Positions 33,371 through 45,730 of a stretch of DNA of 64,000 nt are shown here, one piece after another; within the stretch, counting starts at the first letter, position 1, and every line of letters starts with the position of its first letter. Made by a program: the position numbers and the translations under genes. Under the pieces are notes generated by a model. That model had not been told where the DNA came from. It made no database searches and was given only the letters and a program-made list of their open reading frames with translations. The stretch is from Pectinophora gossypiella. Taxonomy: Eukaryota > Arthropoda > Insecta > Lepidoptera > Gelechiidae. The DNA lies in assembly GCF_024362695.1 (NCBI RefSeq), contig NC_065433.1, positions 1,767,613-1,831,612 on the forward strand, read 5' to 3'.

Positions 33371-33792
33371 TATTAGTAGGTAATATTGATGATTCAGAAA
33401 TCAAAAAAGCCCCAAGACCAGAGGGTGGTTTACAGGTTTGATTCTTTATGGATTCAAAAGTACCTGAAAAAGTGCCTTCTAAAATCTGTACAAATCACAT
33501 GGAAAAGACGTGTGATAGTTTATTGGTTCATATAGTGTGTGTCTACAGTAATATTTATGTCTGCACAATCCACATTGTAGTAACTGAAGCCTGAACGATA
33601 TGGAACTGAAATTGCAAACTGCAGGGTTGCAAGCTGCAAATAAGTAGGAGTAACCGCATACGCAACCAGTGGGAACAATGGCGCACGATGCAACGGAGTC
33701 GGAAGGATATTTGTCTCCACTTTGTTCGGAACTATCGCAAAGTCTATTAGAACTGAGCCGACGCGGTCTGTGGCTGTAATACTTACTTCCAT

Positions 33793-33905
33793 GCTGGACT
33801 GAAGCGAATAAAAAACAGAGAATAATAATATGATAAGCTGCTTGTCTTCTCGGGCATGTCGTAAAACCCGCAGAAGAATTGTATCATTGAATCGACAAAC
33901 ACTCT
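33793..33905 (+). mobile_element. F element 5' part
   Basis: CTGGACTGAAGCGAATAAAA and GCTGCTTGTCTTCTCGGGCA match the 5' half of F at 20287-20543; the tail is missing. Confidence 0.72.
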
Positions 33906-34326
33906 GACATGCATCACGCAACTAAGGCATGCTTAACTAAACAGTAGCCGGGACCGACTGCTCCACGTGCTCTCCTAAGCATGAGTGTTTTACCCATAGG
34001 TCTTGAATCCAAAACAAGAGCGGCATAGGCTCAATGACCGTATCTTTGGATTGCGTTGATTTGAATCTTGATTTTCACGTTACAAAAAGGTTCGTTATAT
34101 TATAAGTCGCCAAACTGCACAGCAGTTTCCTGGCAACGTATGCTTCAAGAAATCGCAGACAGTGATAAGTATTAGATGTCCGAGAAAAAGTGTCTTTGAC
34201 TCTTGACAGACAGACGGACACATTATATCCTAACTGTAATGAACGTGTATTATTGATAACAATCCTCCACGCTTAATCTTCAATAAATTACGTCAAAAAG
34301 TAGGTAATAGTAATGTTTTTTGAGGT

Positions 34327-34458
34327 TTACGCGGTTATTATCATAATTAAAACAGATAATACCGGCTTCTTATTATCAGGGATATGAGACTCCCTGAGTC
34401 CCAGAGTCTCATGTCCCTGATAATATCGCGGTAAGAACCCGGTATTATGGGTTTTAAT
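34327..34458. mobile_element. G element, palindromic copy
   Basis: GTTTACGCGGTTATTATCAT leads into arms around GAGACTCCCTGAGTCCCAGAG; arms are imperfect, with AGGGATATGAGACTC and its inverse. Confidence 0.8.
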
Positions 34459-35909
34459 GTTGCCATACAGATTGATTAATATTTGTGCTTCAGATTTATT
34501 CGACCGCGTTTTAAACTAAAAACTATATTTAAAAATAAACCGGCCGTTGGTACCTTCAACTCTCACTTACAACTCGCTTATCGGCAGAAAAAGTTGTTTA
34601 TCTTTGGATTTTTTCACCGTTTCCCGTCTAGTCGTGATCACGAATCAAATGGTAAGTAACAATTATGTATTCAAATCGTGAAAGTATGGGATGTTCTATG
34701 ACCGGTACTTTGGTTCGCGTTAAAGTTCACGGTAACGATTACTGGTTGCGTGCGCGGGAGTGTTTAGCGACGCAGGCGCTGCGAAACCGGCGGCGACGTC
34801 GGCGCATCGCTACATGTTGCAATAACATACTTACAGAGTTACTTTTTATTCTCGAGAGATCAATTAGTCAATTATTCCGATTAACATTCCAAAAACAAAA
34901 GTACCCTGGCAAATATCATATTTCGAAATTCGAAACGAATGCTAATTTTCGTGTTCATTTATTATAAGATTTATCACGTATCACAATTTGAATATAGAAC
35001 TATGTACTTTATTGTTGTTTTGTTACTAGGTACAGTAACATTAGTAACATATTTATACATTAATGGATATCTTAAGTAGGTACATATGTACAAATAACGG
35101 TAAGAAATATAATAATAGTATTCGCTGTTTTGGTGGGCACATCCGAAATGTTGTGATTGCGATGCGTCCGCGCACGGGCCGCGGGCTGTCAGATACCAGT
35201 GTGTGTTCTATTAAAACACAAGTGTTCTACGAGTAGATAGTATTATGAGTAATACGGTTCTGTATAACAGTTTTTTTTAATTTTGGTTTGGTCTGCCAAA
35301 AATCATATAAAGGTGCTGATTCGTTCAGACACCAACTTAATATTAATTTAGTTTGATTAGACCTAGCTTTATCTCTGTATTTGCAGGCGATGAAATGGTA
35401 ATCCGTCAACGTATTTTATTGCTTAAAGCTTTTCTCCGACGTGTATTTTGGGTGTGAGTTTTGCATGTTACGTGTAAAAAGTCCATGGGTGTTTAGGTTT
35501 ACATCTGTTATAGTTGTTAAGTAAGACACGGCGCGTTGTGTGGGGTTCTCATGTCAAAAACACGGTTGATAATACTTCTGCATGAACACTCTTTTGTATC
35601 ACCAATATAAAAAAATATATATAAAAAAAAATAAATAAAAATAAATATGTTTTTATGAATAAATAAAAATTATTTATTCATAAATCATAACAAAGTTCGC
35701 TGACGAGACTTCCTAGTAAGTAACAGTAGTACTTGTGTTGGGAAAAATATAACATTATAAGAGTGGAGCTTAACGGGATCTTGTGTCACTTGGACGACAT
35801 TGACAGGAGGGCGCTGGTGTGCGCCATTTCCATACATTCTGCGTTTACAACAACTGTCAAAAAACGTTTTCATAGGGTGCGGCGTTAGTTCCAACTACGG
35901 CCGCGTTAA
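34459..35909. other. Intronic sequence with one strong donor-like site
   Basis: ATG|GTAAGTAAC at 34649-34660 follows a moderately balanced stretch, a possible alternative short first exon. 34680-34830 is locally GC-rich. No coding frame is convincing. Confidence 0.35.
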
Positions 35910-36240
35910 CAGCCTCCGTGGTCTAGTGGTTATAGGCTCACGATCTGGAGGTCCGGGGTCGCTTCCCGATGGGGACATTGTCAAAATCACTTTGTGAGAC
36001 TGTCCTTTGTTTGGTAATGACTTTTCAGGCTTGAATCACCTGATTGTCCCAAAAAGTAAGATGATTCCGTGCTTCGGAGGGCACGTTAAGCCGTTGGTTC
36101 CGGCTATTAGCCGTAAAAACACGTCCACCAACCCGCATTGGGGCAGCGTGGTGGAGTATGCTCCATACCCCGTCCGGTTGATTGAAGGGAGGCCTGTGCC
36201 CAGCAGTGGGACGTATATAGGCTATTTATGTTATGCATGG
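35910..36240 (+). mobile_element. SINE-A, full-length, plus orientation
   Basis: A tRNA-like head (35910-35980) has GTGGTCTAGTGGTT as the A-box region and a degraded B box (GGGTCGCTTCC). The body carries GTGCTTCGGAGGGCACGTTA and the tail reads CCCAGCAGTGGGACG...ATAGGCTATTTATG. The anticodon stem does not pair, so this is a SINE and not a tRNA gene. The tail resembles 3' ends of RTE-type LINEs (from memory), which would explain its mobilisation. Confidence 0.85.
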
Positions 36241-36620
36241 AAGATACGTGGAGGCTGGAGTGGAACATGTTCGACGGCACAAATTCGGACCTTATTCAGG
36301 ATCCCTCGCGGAGGGTCCCTGGCTTTGACTCCAAGCGAAAAATCTGGACACGACTGAACCGGTGTAGGACCGACTATGGAAAGTCAAACCATCACCTATG
36401 TAGATGGGGCTTAAAGGAGTCACCATACTGTGAATGTGGTCACCCGGACCAAACCATATCTCACATAGTGAACGAGTGCCCTCTGCACCGGTTCCCAGGT
36501 GGTATAGCCGAGCTGCATTGTGTGACGGATGCAGCAGAGACTTGGTTAAGGGAGCTTAAGCTGGATATTTGATCCAAGCAGGATATTTGTCTGCCATACG
36601 CAATAATAATAATAATGTTA
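36228..36620 (+). pseudogene. LINE ORF2 C-terminal fragment with zinc-finger-like motif and TAA tail
   Basis: The frame 36228-36572 encodes WTRLNRCRTDYGKSNHHLCR, WGLKESPYCECGHPDQTISH and IVNECPLHRFPGG. The W.RLNR.RT..G...L..WGL...P.C.CG...QT..HI...CP signature is the Cys/His segment at the C-terminus of many insect non-LTR retrotransposon polyproteins. The stop is at 36570-36572, and a (TAA)n-like tail follows at 36601-36614. The copy is strongly 5'-truncated and sits directly behind a SINE-A tail. I cannot assign the clade from this piece alone. Confidence 0.8.
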
Positions 36621-37235
36621 TGTATGTATGTGTCGCTCTTTCTATCTTTCTGTAATAAAAATGGCGGCAGATGAATTGCCTACAGTAAAAGGCTAAAAGC
36701 CATCGTCTTCGCCGCGGATCCCTAAAACGACGCAGGCGAATCACTCGCTGCACTCTCGCATATAGGCTGCGATGCTTTAAAAAAGTCCATCAGACTCCCG
36801 CCCGTAATGGATGGGCTTTCGTAACGCCTTGGCAATACAACAGAACATCAACAGTTGTTTTTTAGGTTCATTGTACTTTTTTACCACAGAGCGACACGGA
36901 CCTCCGCGGACCTTTTTTACACATGCATACATATAGTTACCAAAAACCACATTGAAGCAATTCATCTAAAAAAGTGTGAAATCAGAATCAAACACGTTGG
37001 ATTTTATTTGAATATCTTTTTATTTGATGTAACTTTATCACTGAAAACACAAGTTATTCGTACAACAGCTAAACACCGACTGCCCGCTCTTCGTCGAATG
37101 TGCCGAGTCTCGTTTTGCTAACTTGACATTTTAAAAGATATGATATTTCAGTGTTGCCAATAAAACAATATTATACTTAGTAGTTATTTTAGTAACTATT
37201 ATCGAATACTAGTTACAACTATTTAGCAATAACGT

Positions 37236-37349
37236 TACAAAAGCAATATTGTTATTTGACATTATGTCGCCATTGCGCACTTACTTTTTGACAAATTGCA
37301 ATATTGCTTTTTTTAGATTAATTGCGGTGACGTGGCGTTTTTAGACCCC
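37236..37349. mobile_element. U foldback MITE, decayed
   Basis: AAGCAATATTGTTATTTGAC and TTGCAATATTGCTTTTTTTA, ending GTGGCGTTTTTAGACCCC. Confidence 0.65.
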
Positions 37350-37399
37350 TCTGCAGAGCCACTAGCAGTTACACAACAACTTGCAGCCACAAACAAATT

Positions 37400-37470
37400 C
37401 AGGTGGTGGATTTGAACCTGCGACCTCAGAATGAGAGACAAGCGTTCTTCCATTTAGGTTACCAGGCTGT
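37400..37470 (-). mobile_element. SINE-E-type tRNA-like head alone
   Basis: Minus strand: GGTAACCTAAATGGAAGAAC, CTTGTCTCTCATTCTGAGGT, B box GGTTCAAATCC. Homologous to the head at 7232-7300. Confidence 0.6.
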
Positions 37471-37789
37471 AAGATAGTTATGACGAACTGTGGTACTATA
37501 TTTTATTCTACACACAACCGCATGCCAACCTCAACAATAGAAAATAGAGTGTCGACTTGTTGCGTCGGGAATCGAAGCAGGTTTCGGGACAATGCTCTAG
37601 ACATCAAGTCCGACCTATTGTTTACTGCATTCGTTACTCCTCCTCCGCCTCTCATTTTTTTCTGGCTTATACAGAGGGTCTTAGCCCAATTGATGTCGAT
37701 CAACAAAGTGAAGCAGTATTGCTACCCTGCTAGTAGTCTGTCATTGGATTGGTGACTGTTTATGTTATTTTTCTTGCTACATGGAATTG

Positions 37790-38069
37790 TCGTGGCCAGA
37801 TCTTAGAATTGATCATACAATACAATACAAATACACTTTATTGCACCAAAAAGACTCTTAACTAAGTACATGGCAAAAGGCGGACTTATCGCTTAAACCG
37901 ATTTCTTCCAGACAACCATAAGGATCATTTCATGAAATGGTCATATTTCATGAAATAGAATAACACTCGCTGGCCACATCATGATGTAGTTTTGGTCAGA
38001 TGAAATATGACCATTTCATGTAATGGTCGAATACATTATGAAATGGTCAATTCTAAGATCTGGCCACGA
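37790..38069. mobile_element. X foldback element with 23-bp perfect ends, carrying a LINE tail
   Basis: Ends 37790-37812 and 38047-38069 are perfect inverse copies starting TCGTGGCCAGATCTTAGAAT. Inside, 37817-37912 is a LINE 3' end (TACACTTTATTGCACCAAAA ... ACTTATCGCTTAAACC), followed by repeated CATTTCATGAAATG palindromes. Confidence 0.8.
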
Positions 38070-39084
38070 TAGAATCTCGTATAACTAATAATAATAAGAA
38101 GAGTAAGGGTCTGCTTCCCCACTCTCTGATAGTCTATCTGTCGGATAAGTTTCCAGTCACTAGGTACAAGTATTATGACTCCAACCAATGTGTTGGCGTG
38201 GTTATTTGTCATAGCTTTTGTTAAGTGGAATGTTTTCACATCGTGATCATAATCAATTATTTATTTATTAATGGATCACTTACAGCTATGCACACTATAA
38301 CATTTAGTTAGGACATAATTAGACAAAGTTAAACAGTACTTATGTGTAAGCCTATTACAAGTGAACACAACATTCATCATAAAAAAAACAACATCTAGTC
38401 TGTTGAGGCTAACTAAAAACTCACTATTAATAACATTAGTTGTTACAAAAAACAAATAGACTATACTTTAACTAATTTTAATGGAGATAGTGCCTTGTCA
38501 GCTTGTTCTACAAAGCTCGCTGTGAATTGAGAAAACATATTTATGTGGTTTTAGCTTGAATATAACCTAGCCTACCCAAGTTATGATATGATAATATGGC
38601 GATTCTTTAAATGTACGTACAAACCTTTCTGTTTTTTGTTACACTTGTTTCTTTATGTGTTTTTGTATATATTTGTATAAATAATAAATAAAAAAAGTGT
38701 CTGATACCAGTACTATTATCATTGCTATGTATCGTTTTCGAAGTAGACAAGATCGTCATCCCACTCTCTACTCGATGACTAATTCATAAGCAGATCCTAA
38801 CTTCATTAGTATTCAAAAACTCAAGTACAAATACGTTAGAATACGTCGGTTCGCCATGATCCACGGGTTGGTAAACCGTATTAATACGTTGATCAATTTT
38901 GCTTCAAGCCGGGATATAAAATAAGTTAAAACTAGCTGGATTAAAAAAATATCATACTCCAACGATGGATGGCTGAGCGAGACCGTCGCAAATGTAATTT
39001 CAGATCGTTTATATCAAATTTTTCTTGCGGTTTCCGGGAAAATATAAACCGGGACGTACATAAATACTTTTAAATTTTTTTTTT

Positions 39085-39190
39085 TAGAAATTGCTGTTTA
39101 GCAATAAGGCCGCCTATTGTGCTTATGTTTTATTCGTATGTTTATGTCCTTTATATATGTTCTTGTGCAATAAAGTTTTATTGATTGATT
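39085..39190 (+). mobile_element. LINE 3' end fragment (same family as in X)
   Basis: GCAATAAGGCCGCCTATTGT and TTGTGCAATAAAGTTTTATT followed by GATTGATT. The AATAAAG is in the position of a poly(A) signal. Reverse-complementary in type to 37817-37912. Confidence 0.6.
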
Positions 39191-39887
39191 ATTTTTATTA
39201 CACCCAGGCACAATTACATCTTACACCCATTATTATTTCGTATCTTATTTAGCCTATTCGATCCCACTGCTGGGCATAGGCCTCCCGTTGATTTTTCCAT
39301 TATTCTCGGCACAAATCTCCGGCCAATCCCTCCGATAAGCATTGAGGTCGTCACATTATTATTACGATCAAAATAAAGAGAAGCAATATAGTTAGCAACA
39401 TAACAACAATAATGCATAAGACAGACTTTTTAACCTACTATAAGAATTGGACAAGATTTTGAATTAGGTTGCATTTTGTAAATATTTTATAAATACCTAC
39501 CTATTGATTGATTGATCGTCGACTGTTACGAGGCTAACGGGCAATTAAAAAGCTGGACCGCGAACCTCAGCATTCTTCAGAGTACACAATGTTCTGAATG
39601 TTTACGTTGAAATCGGAACACTAATAAAAAACAAACTCGACCTACTAAACGTGTAGCACTAACTTTTAAAACTGAAAATACATTCATACTTACAAAACTC
39701 TAGGGTTATGTCGACTATTTACATGTCTGAATTGATCACCCTTATGGAGCAACGGCTAGGTATCTAGACTCTCAATCTAAAGCACCCGGGTCCGATTTCC
39801 GGTGTTTAGGAAATTAACTGAAAGTGGTGCTGGTCTGAGCGTTATCACACCCCGGACACTCCGTACAAAAACCTGATTCTACCGTGT

Positions 39888-40230
39888 TTAGGGAATGCAA
39901 TCCCGACTCGAGATCGCAAAGTCGAGAACCCGCGGGATTGGAAATATCAATCTCGCGAGATCCCGATATTTTCGGGATCTTGACTAGTTCATAAAAAAAT
40001 GTAAATGATGGCTGAAAACGATAAAAATTGCTTTGTTGTGATAGTGAGGTTAGTTAAAATATTCTTCAATATTACTAACTAAATAATTATGTTTTTTTTG
40101 GAAATCAGCGTAAACAAAACAAAAAGAATAACTCAAGGAGATTCGCCCAATTCCGTCAATCTCGAATGGGATCTCGTCATAGTACGCTTCGGGATTGATC
40201 TCGAAAATTTCACGAGATCTCGCGACATCT
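39888..40230. mobile_element. R MITE, right end missing
   Basis: TTTAGGGAATGCAATCCCGA through GGGATTGATCTCGAAAATTT. Confidence 0.78.
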
Positions 40231-40239
40231 GTCGCTAAT

Positions 40240-40398
40240 TGCGAGCGAGACAAATGGTCCGCGCTCCCTCTTACTCCTTACCGACTTACAGCCACAGACT
40301 AAAGTAAGACCCAGAGGGGGTGAAGTAAATCTAGCTTGGCGCCCGGTACGTATTGGTGCGGGGCAGAGCGTTACCGTTCTATACGCGGTAAATACAAT
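40240..40398 (+). mobile_element. N repeat
   Basis: GCGAGCGAGACAAATGGTCC to GAGCGTTACCGTTCTATACG. Inverted copy at 60670-60850; decayed copy at 1958-2140. Confidence 0.68.
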
Positions 40399-41822
40399 AA
40401 AACATATTTTTTTATTTAGAGTTTCGTACCGTCACGGGACCCTATTGCGAAAACTACAGGGCTATATATTTTTAAAACGTATAAGATGAACGGTTGAAAT
40501 TTTCACAGAATAGATATGTGTTATTCTAGCGAATAAAAATAAAGTAAATGATGTTCTTCAACTCCATAAAAGTATTTTTTTTTCTTAATGCAGGTAATTG
40601 TAACAGTGTTCTGCGTGTTCTCATGCCGTTTGCATTGAAGAAGCTATTTAAGAATGCGTGAAATATGTTTGGTACCAGCTGGTGTTGCGTGCTATACTCA
40701 CATTTATCGCACTTCAGCTATATAATCCGTATGATGCTGTTGAGTTTCGCAATGTTACAGTTTCTGGTCGGTAGTCGTTCAGCTAATTGGAAAATGTGCT
40801 TCATTCATACATAAAATCACGCCACGGAAGACCCACTAGTAATAAAAATAATAATAAAAAAAACTAGTAATAAAAAAAATAAGTAAGTAATAAAAACTTG
40901 CCAATGGATAAAATATGATGAACCGTAAACGTAAGTAGAACGCCTCTACTTTCTTAATGTCTCTCCCCTCGGCAATTATCGCATTCCCGTATACAAACGA
41001 ATGCAAATTTTCATGATCATCAATTATTTGATTTATAGTTCATCAGATTCATCAGAATTTAAATTTAGAACTTACTTTTTTGTTGTTTTGTTCTTCATTA
41101 AAGAATAGTTCTGAATTCAAATTCTAATACCTACACGATAAACATGGAAATTAGCATTCGTATGTTTTCGGAAATGCGATGATTGGACTTTAAGAAAATA
41201 GAAGCGCTGTGCATCCATAATATGAGCGATATAGGCCGATAACTAACGCGTTACTTATATGTGGTTTTCTTTATTTGCTCTATTATAAATATTATAATGT
41301 ATCAATAGCCGTGGTTCGGTGGTCACATATACCATTATAGTAATTATGTTTAAATAAAAGCCACATTTTAAAGACAAATATAAAATAAAAAGGCAAAGCA
41401 GTACTAAAGCGAGAAGAGTGTTTTATTGGAAAATGTTGAATTTCTCCATTACTAAATAATTGTTCGTTGCTAATGGATTAAATAGACAAAAGCAACGCTC
41501 CAGTGCCTCTTCTCATAGAGATGCGACGGTGCAAACTTTAGTGCTGCCATAATGTTATTAGTGGTAATAGCTGCAAGGTATGTAAACTGTTACTTTTATA
41601 AATATTAGCTGTAGTATTTAAAATACAGAATGGCGAGTATCTTTAAATTGCTATAAGTAAGCAATATCAATGTCATGCTTTTCTTTAGTAACCTCTTCAT
41701 TGCTTTATTAAGAGCAATATACATAATTATTTGAATTTAAGTTATCTGGCAGCAGGCATTTTAAAGCCTTTTTTATTAGTATGATTGTGATTTCAACAAT
41801 GTCATAGAGTATGGAATAATAC
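40399..41822. other. Intronic sequence, nothing recognised
   Basis: AT-rich. Around 40805-40920 a decayed F tail (CATACATAAAATCACGCC) is expanded by (AATAAA)-type runs. No gene seen. Confidence 0.45.
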
Positions 41823-42907
41823 TACATATAGAAAGAACGGCAACTCTCCGCTCCCCACCAGCGTCTGAGCTAGGTTTAACAATCGTGGTCCTGAAGTGTT
41901 TGGTGTCGCGAGCTGATTGGCTGCCTCTATGGCTAGAGAAAAAAAAACTTCACAACCGTTTATTTAAGTTTAATTGTTGTACTTATGTGTTATTTGTGTA
42001 TTTTTAATATTTATTGTTGTTGATTTTAACACAGATTTATTAAAGATTAGATTTAAAGCATGTTCCTTTAATTATAAATTATTAATTATTCGCACGCTAT
42101 ATGGTTGAGTGATCTTTTTGTTACTATATATTTGTACCACTCTAGAGCGAATACATTTTATTTCATTTCCATCTCAGGAATTCGTATTAACAGTGGCTGC
42201 AAGTTGTCTTTCACAACTAATCAAAGACAAATACAAAAAACAAAACGCGATACAAAAAGTATATCTTAAAGTGTTACTATGGCACGCATCACTAGCCACT
42301 AGTACTATAGCACTCGCCGTTTTGTCCGTTAGTGTGTCAGTGGAACGCGCCTGCCCGATGACGTCATCTGCGCGAAAAAACGCGAAGAATGTGACGTCAC
42401 ACGCTTTGTATTCTTTAATCAAATTCTCAATTCAAATCCAGTTTGTAAAATCAAATTAAATTTTTGCTAATACATTATTTATTATTTTATTTTTATTTTA
42501 TTTTATTTGGAGAACTTACAGACTAAATATACATTAAATGAAATAAATATGCATGAGACGATGCTAACAACTAGTTCCCGCCAATAGAATTCCCTTTCTG
42601 TAATGCAACTTGCCAACCTAGTAAAATGAGATACTTTAGACGAGACGTCAAAACGAAAATTTTCTATGGAATTTGTATGAAAATTAGGTCGTATGACGTC
42701 ATCTATGAAAACAGATAATCAAATTCGAAAATCAGTTAACGCCATCTAAGGCAAATTTACAATAAGTCACGTCAAAAAAAGAGGTTTTTCTTCGTCAACC
42801 CGCATTATATTAGCGTGATAGAGTATGCTCAGTACCTCCTCTAATCGTTTAAGTATATAGGTTGTTTCATTTTACGTAATTTTTTTTCTGTTTTTTTTTT
42901 AAAGTTG

Positions 42908-43484
42908 TATTCTAGTTCGGTTCGAAGCATGGTACCGGATTTGCACCAATGAGTTATTAATTTATCTTAAGTACAGTTTTCACAGCCTCCACAGCCCCCG
43001 TGGTCTAGTGGTTAGAGCGTTAAGCTCACGATCTGGAGGTCCGGGTTCGATTCCCGATGGGGACATTGTCGAAATTACTTTGTGAGACTGTCCTTTTTTG
43101 GTAAGGACTTTTCAGGCTTGAATCACCTGATTGTCCGAAAAAGTAAGATGATTCCGTGCTTCGGAGGGCACGTTAAGCCGTTGGTCCCGGCTATTAGCCG
43201 TAAAAACACCTCCACCAACCCGCAGTGGAGCAGCATGGTGGAGTAAGCTCCATACCCCCTCCGGTTGATTGAGGGGAGGCCTGTGCCCAGCAGTGGGACG
43301 TTATAGGTAGTTTATGATGACAGTTTTCACTAATACAGTGGCCTCGGCCATTATAGACGGCGATATGACTCACCATCTATCACGTTGGCGTCAGAAAGAT
43401 CGGTGAGGTGTGGGGTCGTTCATCTTGCGATGGATGCTCTGACTACCCCCATTGGGAAATAGTCGTGAGCTCATGTTATGTTGC
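42908..43484 (+). mobile_element. D-family SINE, split by a SINE-A
   Basis: Outer parts 42908-42983 and 43320-43484. Landmarks: GGTACCGGATTTGCACCAAT, TTATCTTAAGTACAGTTTTC, then TATAGACGGCGATATGACTC, CACCATCTATCACGTTGG and the ATAGTCGTGAGCTCATGTTA tail. The inserted SINE-A has an 11-bp duplication. Confidence 0.82.
42984..43319 (+). mobile_element. SINE-A, full-length, with 11-bp target duplication
   Basis: The head has TGGTCTAGTGGTTAGAGCG and a clean B box (GGTTCGATTCC). The body and tail are as in 35910. ACAGTTTTCAC occurs on both sides (42973-42983, 43320-43330). The flanks are the two halves of an older D-family SINE. Confidence 0.92.
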
Positions 43485-44000
43485 TTCTAGTGTCAGGGTG
43501 AGGACCCTGCAGCTGAGGAGCTACATGCGGGCAGGAACATCGAATAGCTTTTAGCTCAACTAACCGTTCCGGTTGACCGGTTAACCGTTTTTCGCTCAAA
43601 ACCGGTTTGTTTACAAGTAGGTACACTGGGTGAAGCCTTGAAGCGTTGTATTTTAGACGTTATTTGAAGTTTAATGTAAGCCATTCAACTAGACATCACG
43701 CCTGTAACCCCGAAAGGGTAGGCAGAGGTGTATAGTATATACATCCACTCCTTGTAACAGGGGGCGAACCTATTGCCATTAACCTGGCACAAATCCTGGA
43801 AACCAATCCACACCACAATTCAACCCACAAATTCTAATTCAGGGATATATAGCCCGAGCCGGGATTCAAACCGTGACACGTGTTCTCCGAAGAAGGCTAA
43901 CACGGATTGTATTTTTTGTATGTAGCATGTATGCTACCCTACATACATACGTCTGTATGTATACGTACATACATCTGTATGTACATACATCTGTATGTAT

Positions 44001-44222
44001 GTAGTGACATCGTAACGAATACTGCGAGGGATGATTCAGCTGATTATTCTGAGTTAATATCAAGTGGAATTTTCCATCGCAAAAGTATAGAATTGAAAAT
44101 AATTTAATAAAACTAAAAAAATAACATGAATTTTGCGACGGAAAATTCCACTTTATATTAACTCAGAATCATGGTCTGAATCATCCCCCTGAGTATTCGT
44201 TACGATGTCACTAACACTCTGT
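44001..44222. mobile_element. O MITE, single copy beside a TGTATG microsatellite
   Basis: Complete palindromic unit ending GATGTCACTAACACTCTG|TA. The left end replaces CAGGGTGTTA with (GTATGTAC)n from 43925. Confidence 0.85.
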
Positions 44223-44401
44223 ATAGGCAGAGACCCTATTACGTTTTTGCGGGTACTTTGTTCGTGATAAGATGTACAGAATACTCCCATTGGAAAAAAG
44301 AGTCACCAATTACTTCGGCGACAGAAACCTCCGCAAACGAGTGCCGTATGTCTTGTAATAGGCATTTTACTTCGTAGACATCGTGCATATTAGTTACATC
44401 G

Positions 44402-44606
44402 AGCACACCCCGGACACATCATACAAACAACCTCATTTTACACAGACACGACACATTGACGTAATCTTACACGCGCATCTGTGTGTGTGACATCAGACGC
44501 CATACGATTCAAATCTAAACTATGATCGAGGGGGGTTGAGGTAAACCTAGCTCAGATGCAGGTGGGGAGCGGAGGGTTTCCGTTCTATATGTCGTATTTC
44601 GCGATC
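44402..44606 (+). mobile_element. L repeat
   Basis: CACACCCCGGACACATCATA through GTGGGGAGCGGAGGGTTTCC to TTCTATATGTCGTA. Confidence 0.75.
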
Positions 44607-44611
44607 TACAC

Positions 44612-44853
44612 GAGCTCATTCCACCATCCCCCTTTTATCTTCGGACTTCCAGACGTACGGCCGGGTTCCATCCCTATTTGGTAGATATCTCAACTATTAG
44701 CACAAAGCGCTTCGCATCGTCCTTCATTATCGCACTGCTAGGGAGTGGAATTCTCTGCCGTCTTCTGTGTTTCCGAATGCATATAACCCGGGTGCTTTCA
44801 AAGCCAGAGTGAACAGACATCTTCTGGGCGAGCTCGCTCCATCCTTCGGGTAA
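44612..44853 (+). pseudogene. LINE (Jockey-like) ORF2 C-terminus, frameshifted
   Basis: One frame reads FYLRTSRRTAGFHPYLVDIS from about 44633. Another frame continues from about 44730 with RTAREWNSLPSSVFPNAYNP and GAFKARVNRHLLGELAPSFG, stopping at 44851. The RTSRRTAGFHPYLV...F.R..R.WNSLP..VFP..Y....FK.R...HL pattern is the usual end of Jockey-type reverse transcriptases. The two halves are in different frames, so at least one indel lies between them. It follows an L-family repeat and precedes a SINE-B copy. Confidence 0.75.
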
Positions 44854-44944
44854 GTTTGAGGCGAAGAGCAAACCCATCAAAGGTAAAAAGAAATCCTTAT
44901 TCTATTCTTCGAGTTCAGCTTCAGGTATCTTGCGTTTCAGGTCT

Positions 44945-45265
44945 TCTTCTATCGTGCGGGTTGTGAGGTGGAGTACCAACCTCATCAACCCCGGTGTCAC
45001 GGTTACTATTAAACCGCCAAAGGCCCCTGACATAGCTCATGTAACGGTTACTCACTTGCATCAGTGAATAGTAACCGGGATCAACGGCTTAACGTGCCTT
45101 CCGAAGCATGGATCATTTTACTTTCGGACAATCAGGTGATCAGTCTGTAATGTCTTAACCAAACTAGGGATCACAAAGTGATTTTTGTGATATGCCCGGG
45201 ATTCGAACCCGGGGCTTCCGGATCGTGAGGCCAACGCTCAACCACTGGACCACAGAGGCCGTTCC
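44945..45265 (-). mobile_element. SINE-B, full-length, minus orientation
   Basis: The head (45195-45265) on the minus strand reads GGCCTCTGTGGTCCAGTGGT and has a perfect B box GGTTCGAATCC. The body has CACTTTGTGATCCCTAGTTT and the tail GGGGTTGATGAGGTTGGTAC. The acceptor and anticodon stems do not pair, so it is not a tRNA gene. Confidence 0.9.
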
Positions 45266-45427
45266 TTACAGTGTTGCCTATAGATAGGCTATTGTCGATA
45301 ATTAAAAAAAAATCAATAGGCTATCCTTAATCAGCATTACTATCAATAGTATTGCTGACTTTTATATGCGCAAAATTGCTTTCTTAGATGAATTGCTTCG
45401 ATGTGGCCATCTTAACCCCCTTCTACT

Positions 45428-45730
45428 CACTTTTCTATTTTTTTGACGTGACTTATTGTAGATTTGCCGCATATAGCATTATCTGCTTGGCCGGAAAAAT
45501 GGGGAGCGCTGAAGACTCCCCCGGTACTACGTTTAAGACGGCCTGAGGGTGCCCAGTTGGGCGCGAACTTCGGCTCAGAGGAAAAATATTTGAAAGAATC
45601 GTCTCTAGTGGGTCGATAGCGATAAGCGTTGATTGAGGGAAATCGTCGACCACGCTGGCGGGGTCGGTATCGGGGTCTTGAAGTGTTTGGTGTCGCGAGC
45701 TGATTGGCCGCGTGTATGGCTAGAGGCCTG
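45428..45730 (+). mobile_element. M repeat, full copy
   Basis: TTTGACGTGACTTATTGTAG through GGTGTCGCGAGCTGATTGGC. A 3'-end fragment of the same family is at 41882-41945. Confidence 0.78.

Noticed and set aside
42109..42459. 116-codon plus-strand frame
   Set aside because: It overlaps a decayed F fragment (CAGTGGCTGCAAGTTGTCTT) and a repeat with TGACGTCA; not a gene.
45195..45265. tRNA-like sequence with a perfect B box
   Set aside because: It is the head of SINE-B. The acceptor and anticodon stems do not pair, and the SINE body follows directly. The same holds for the heads at 7232, 35910, 42984 and 53512.
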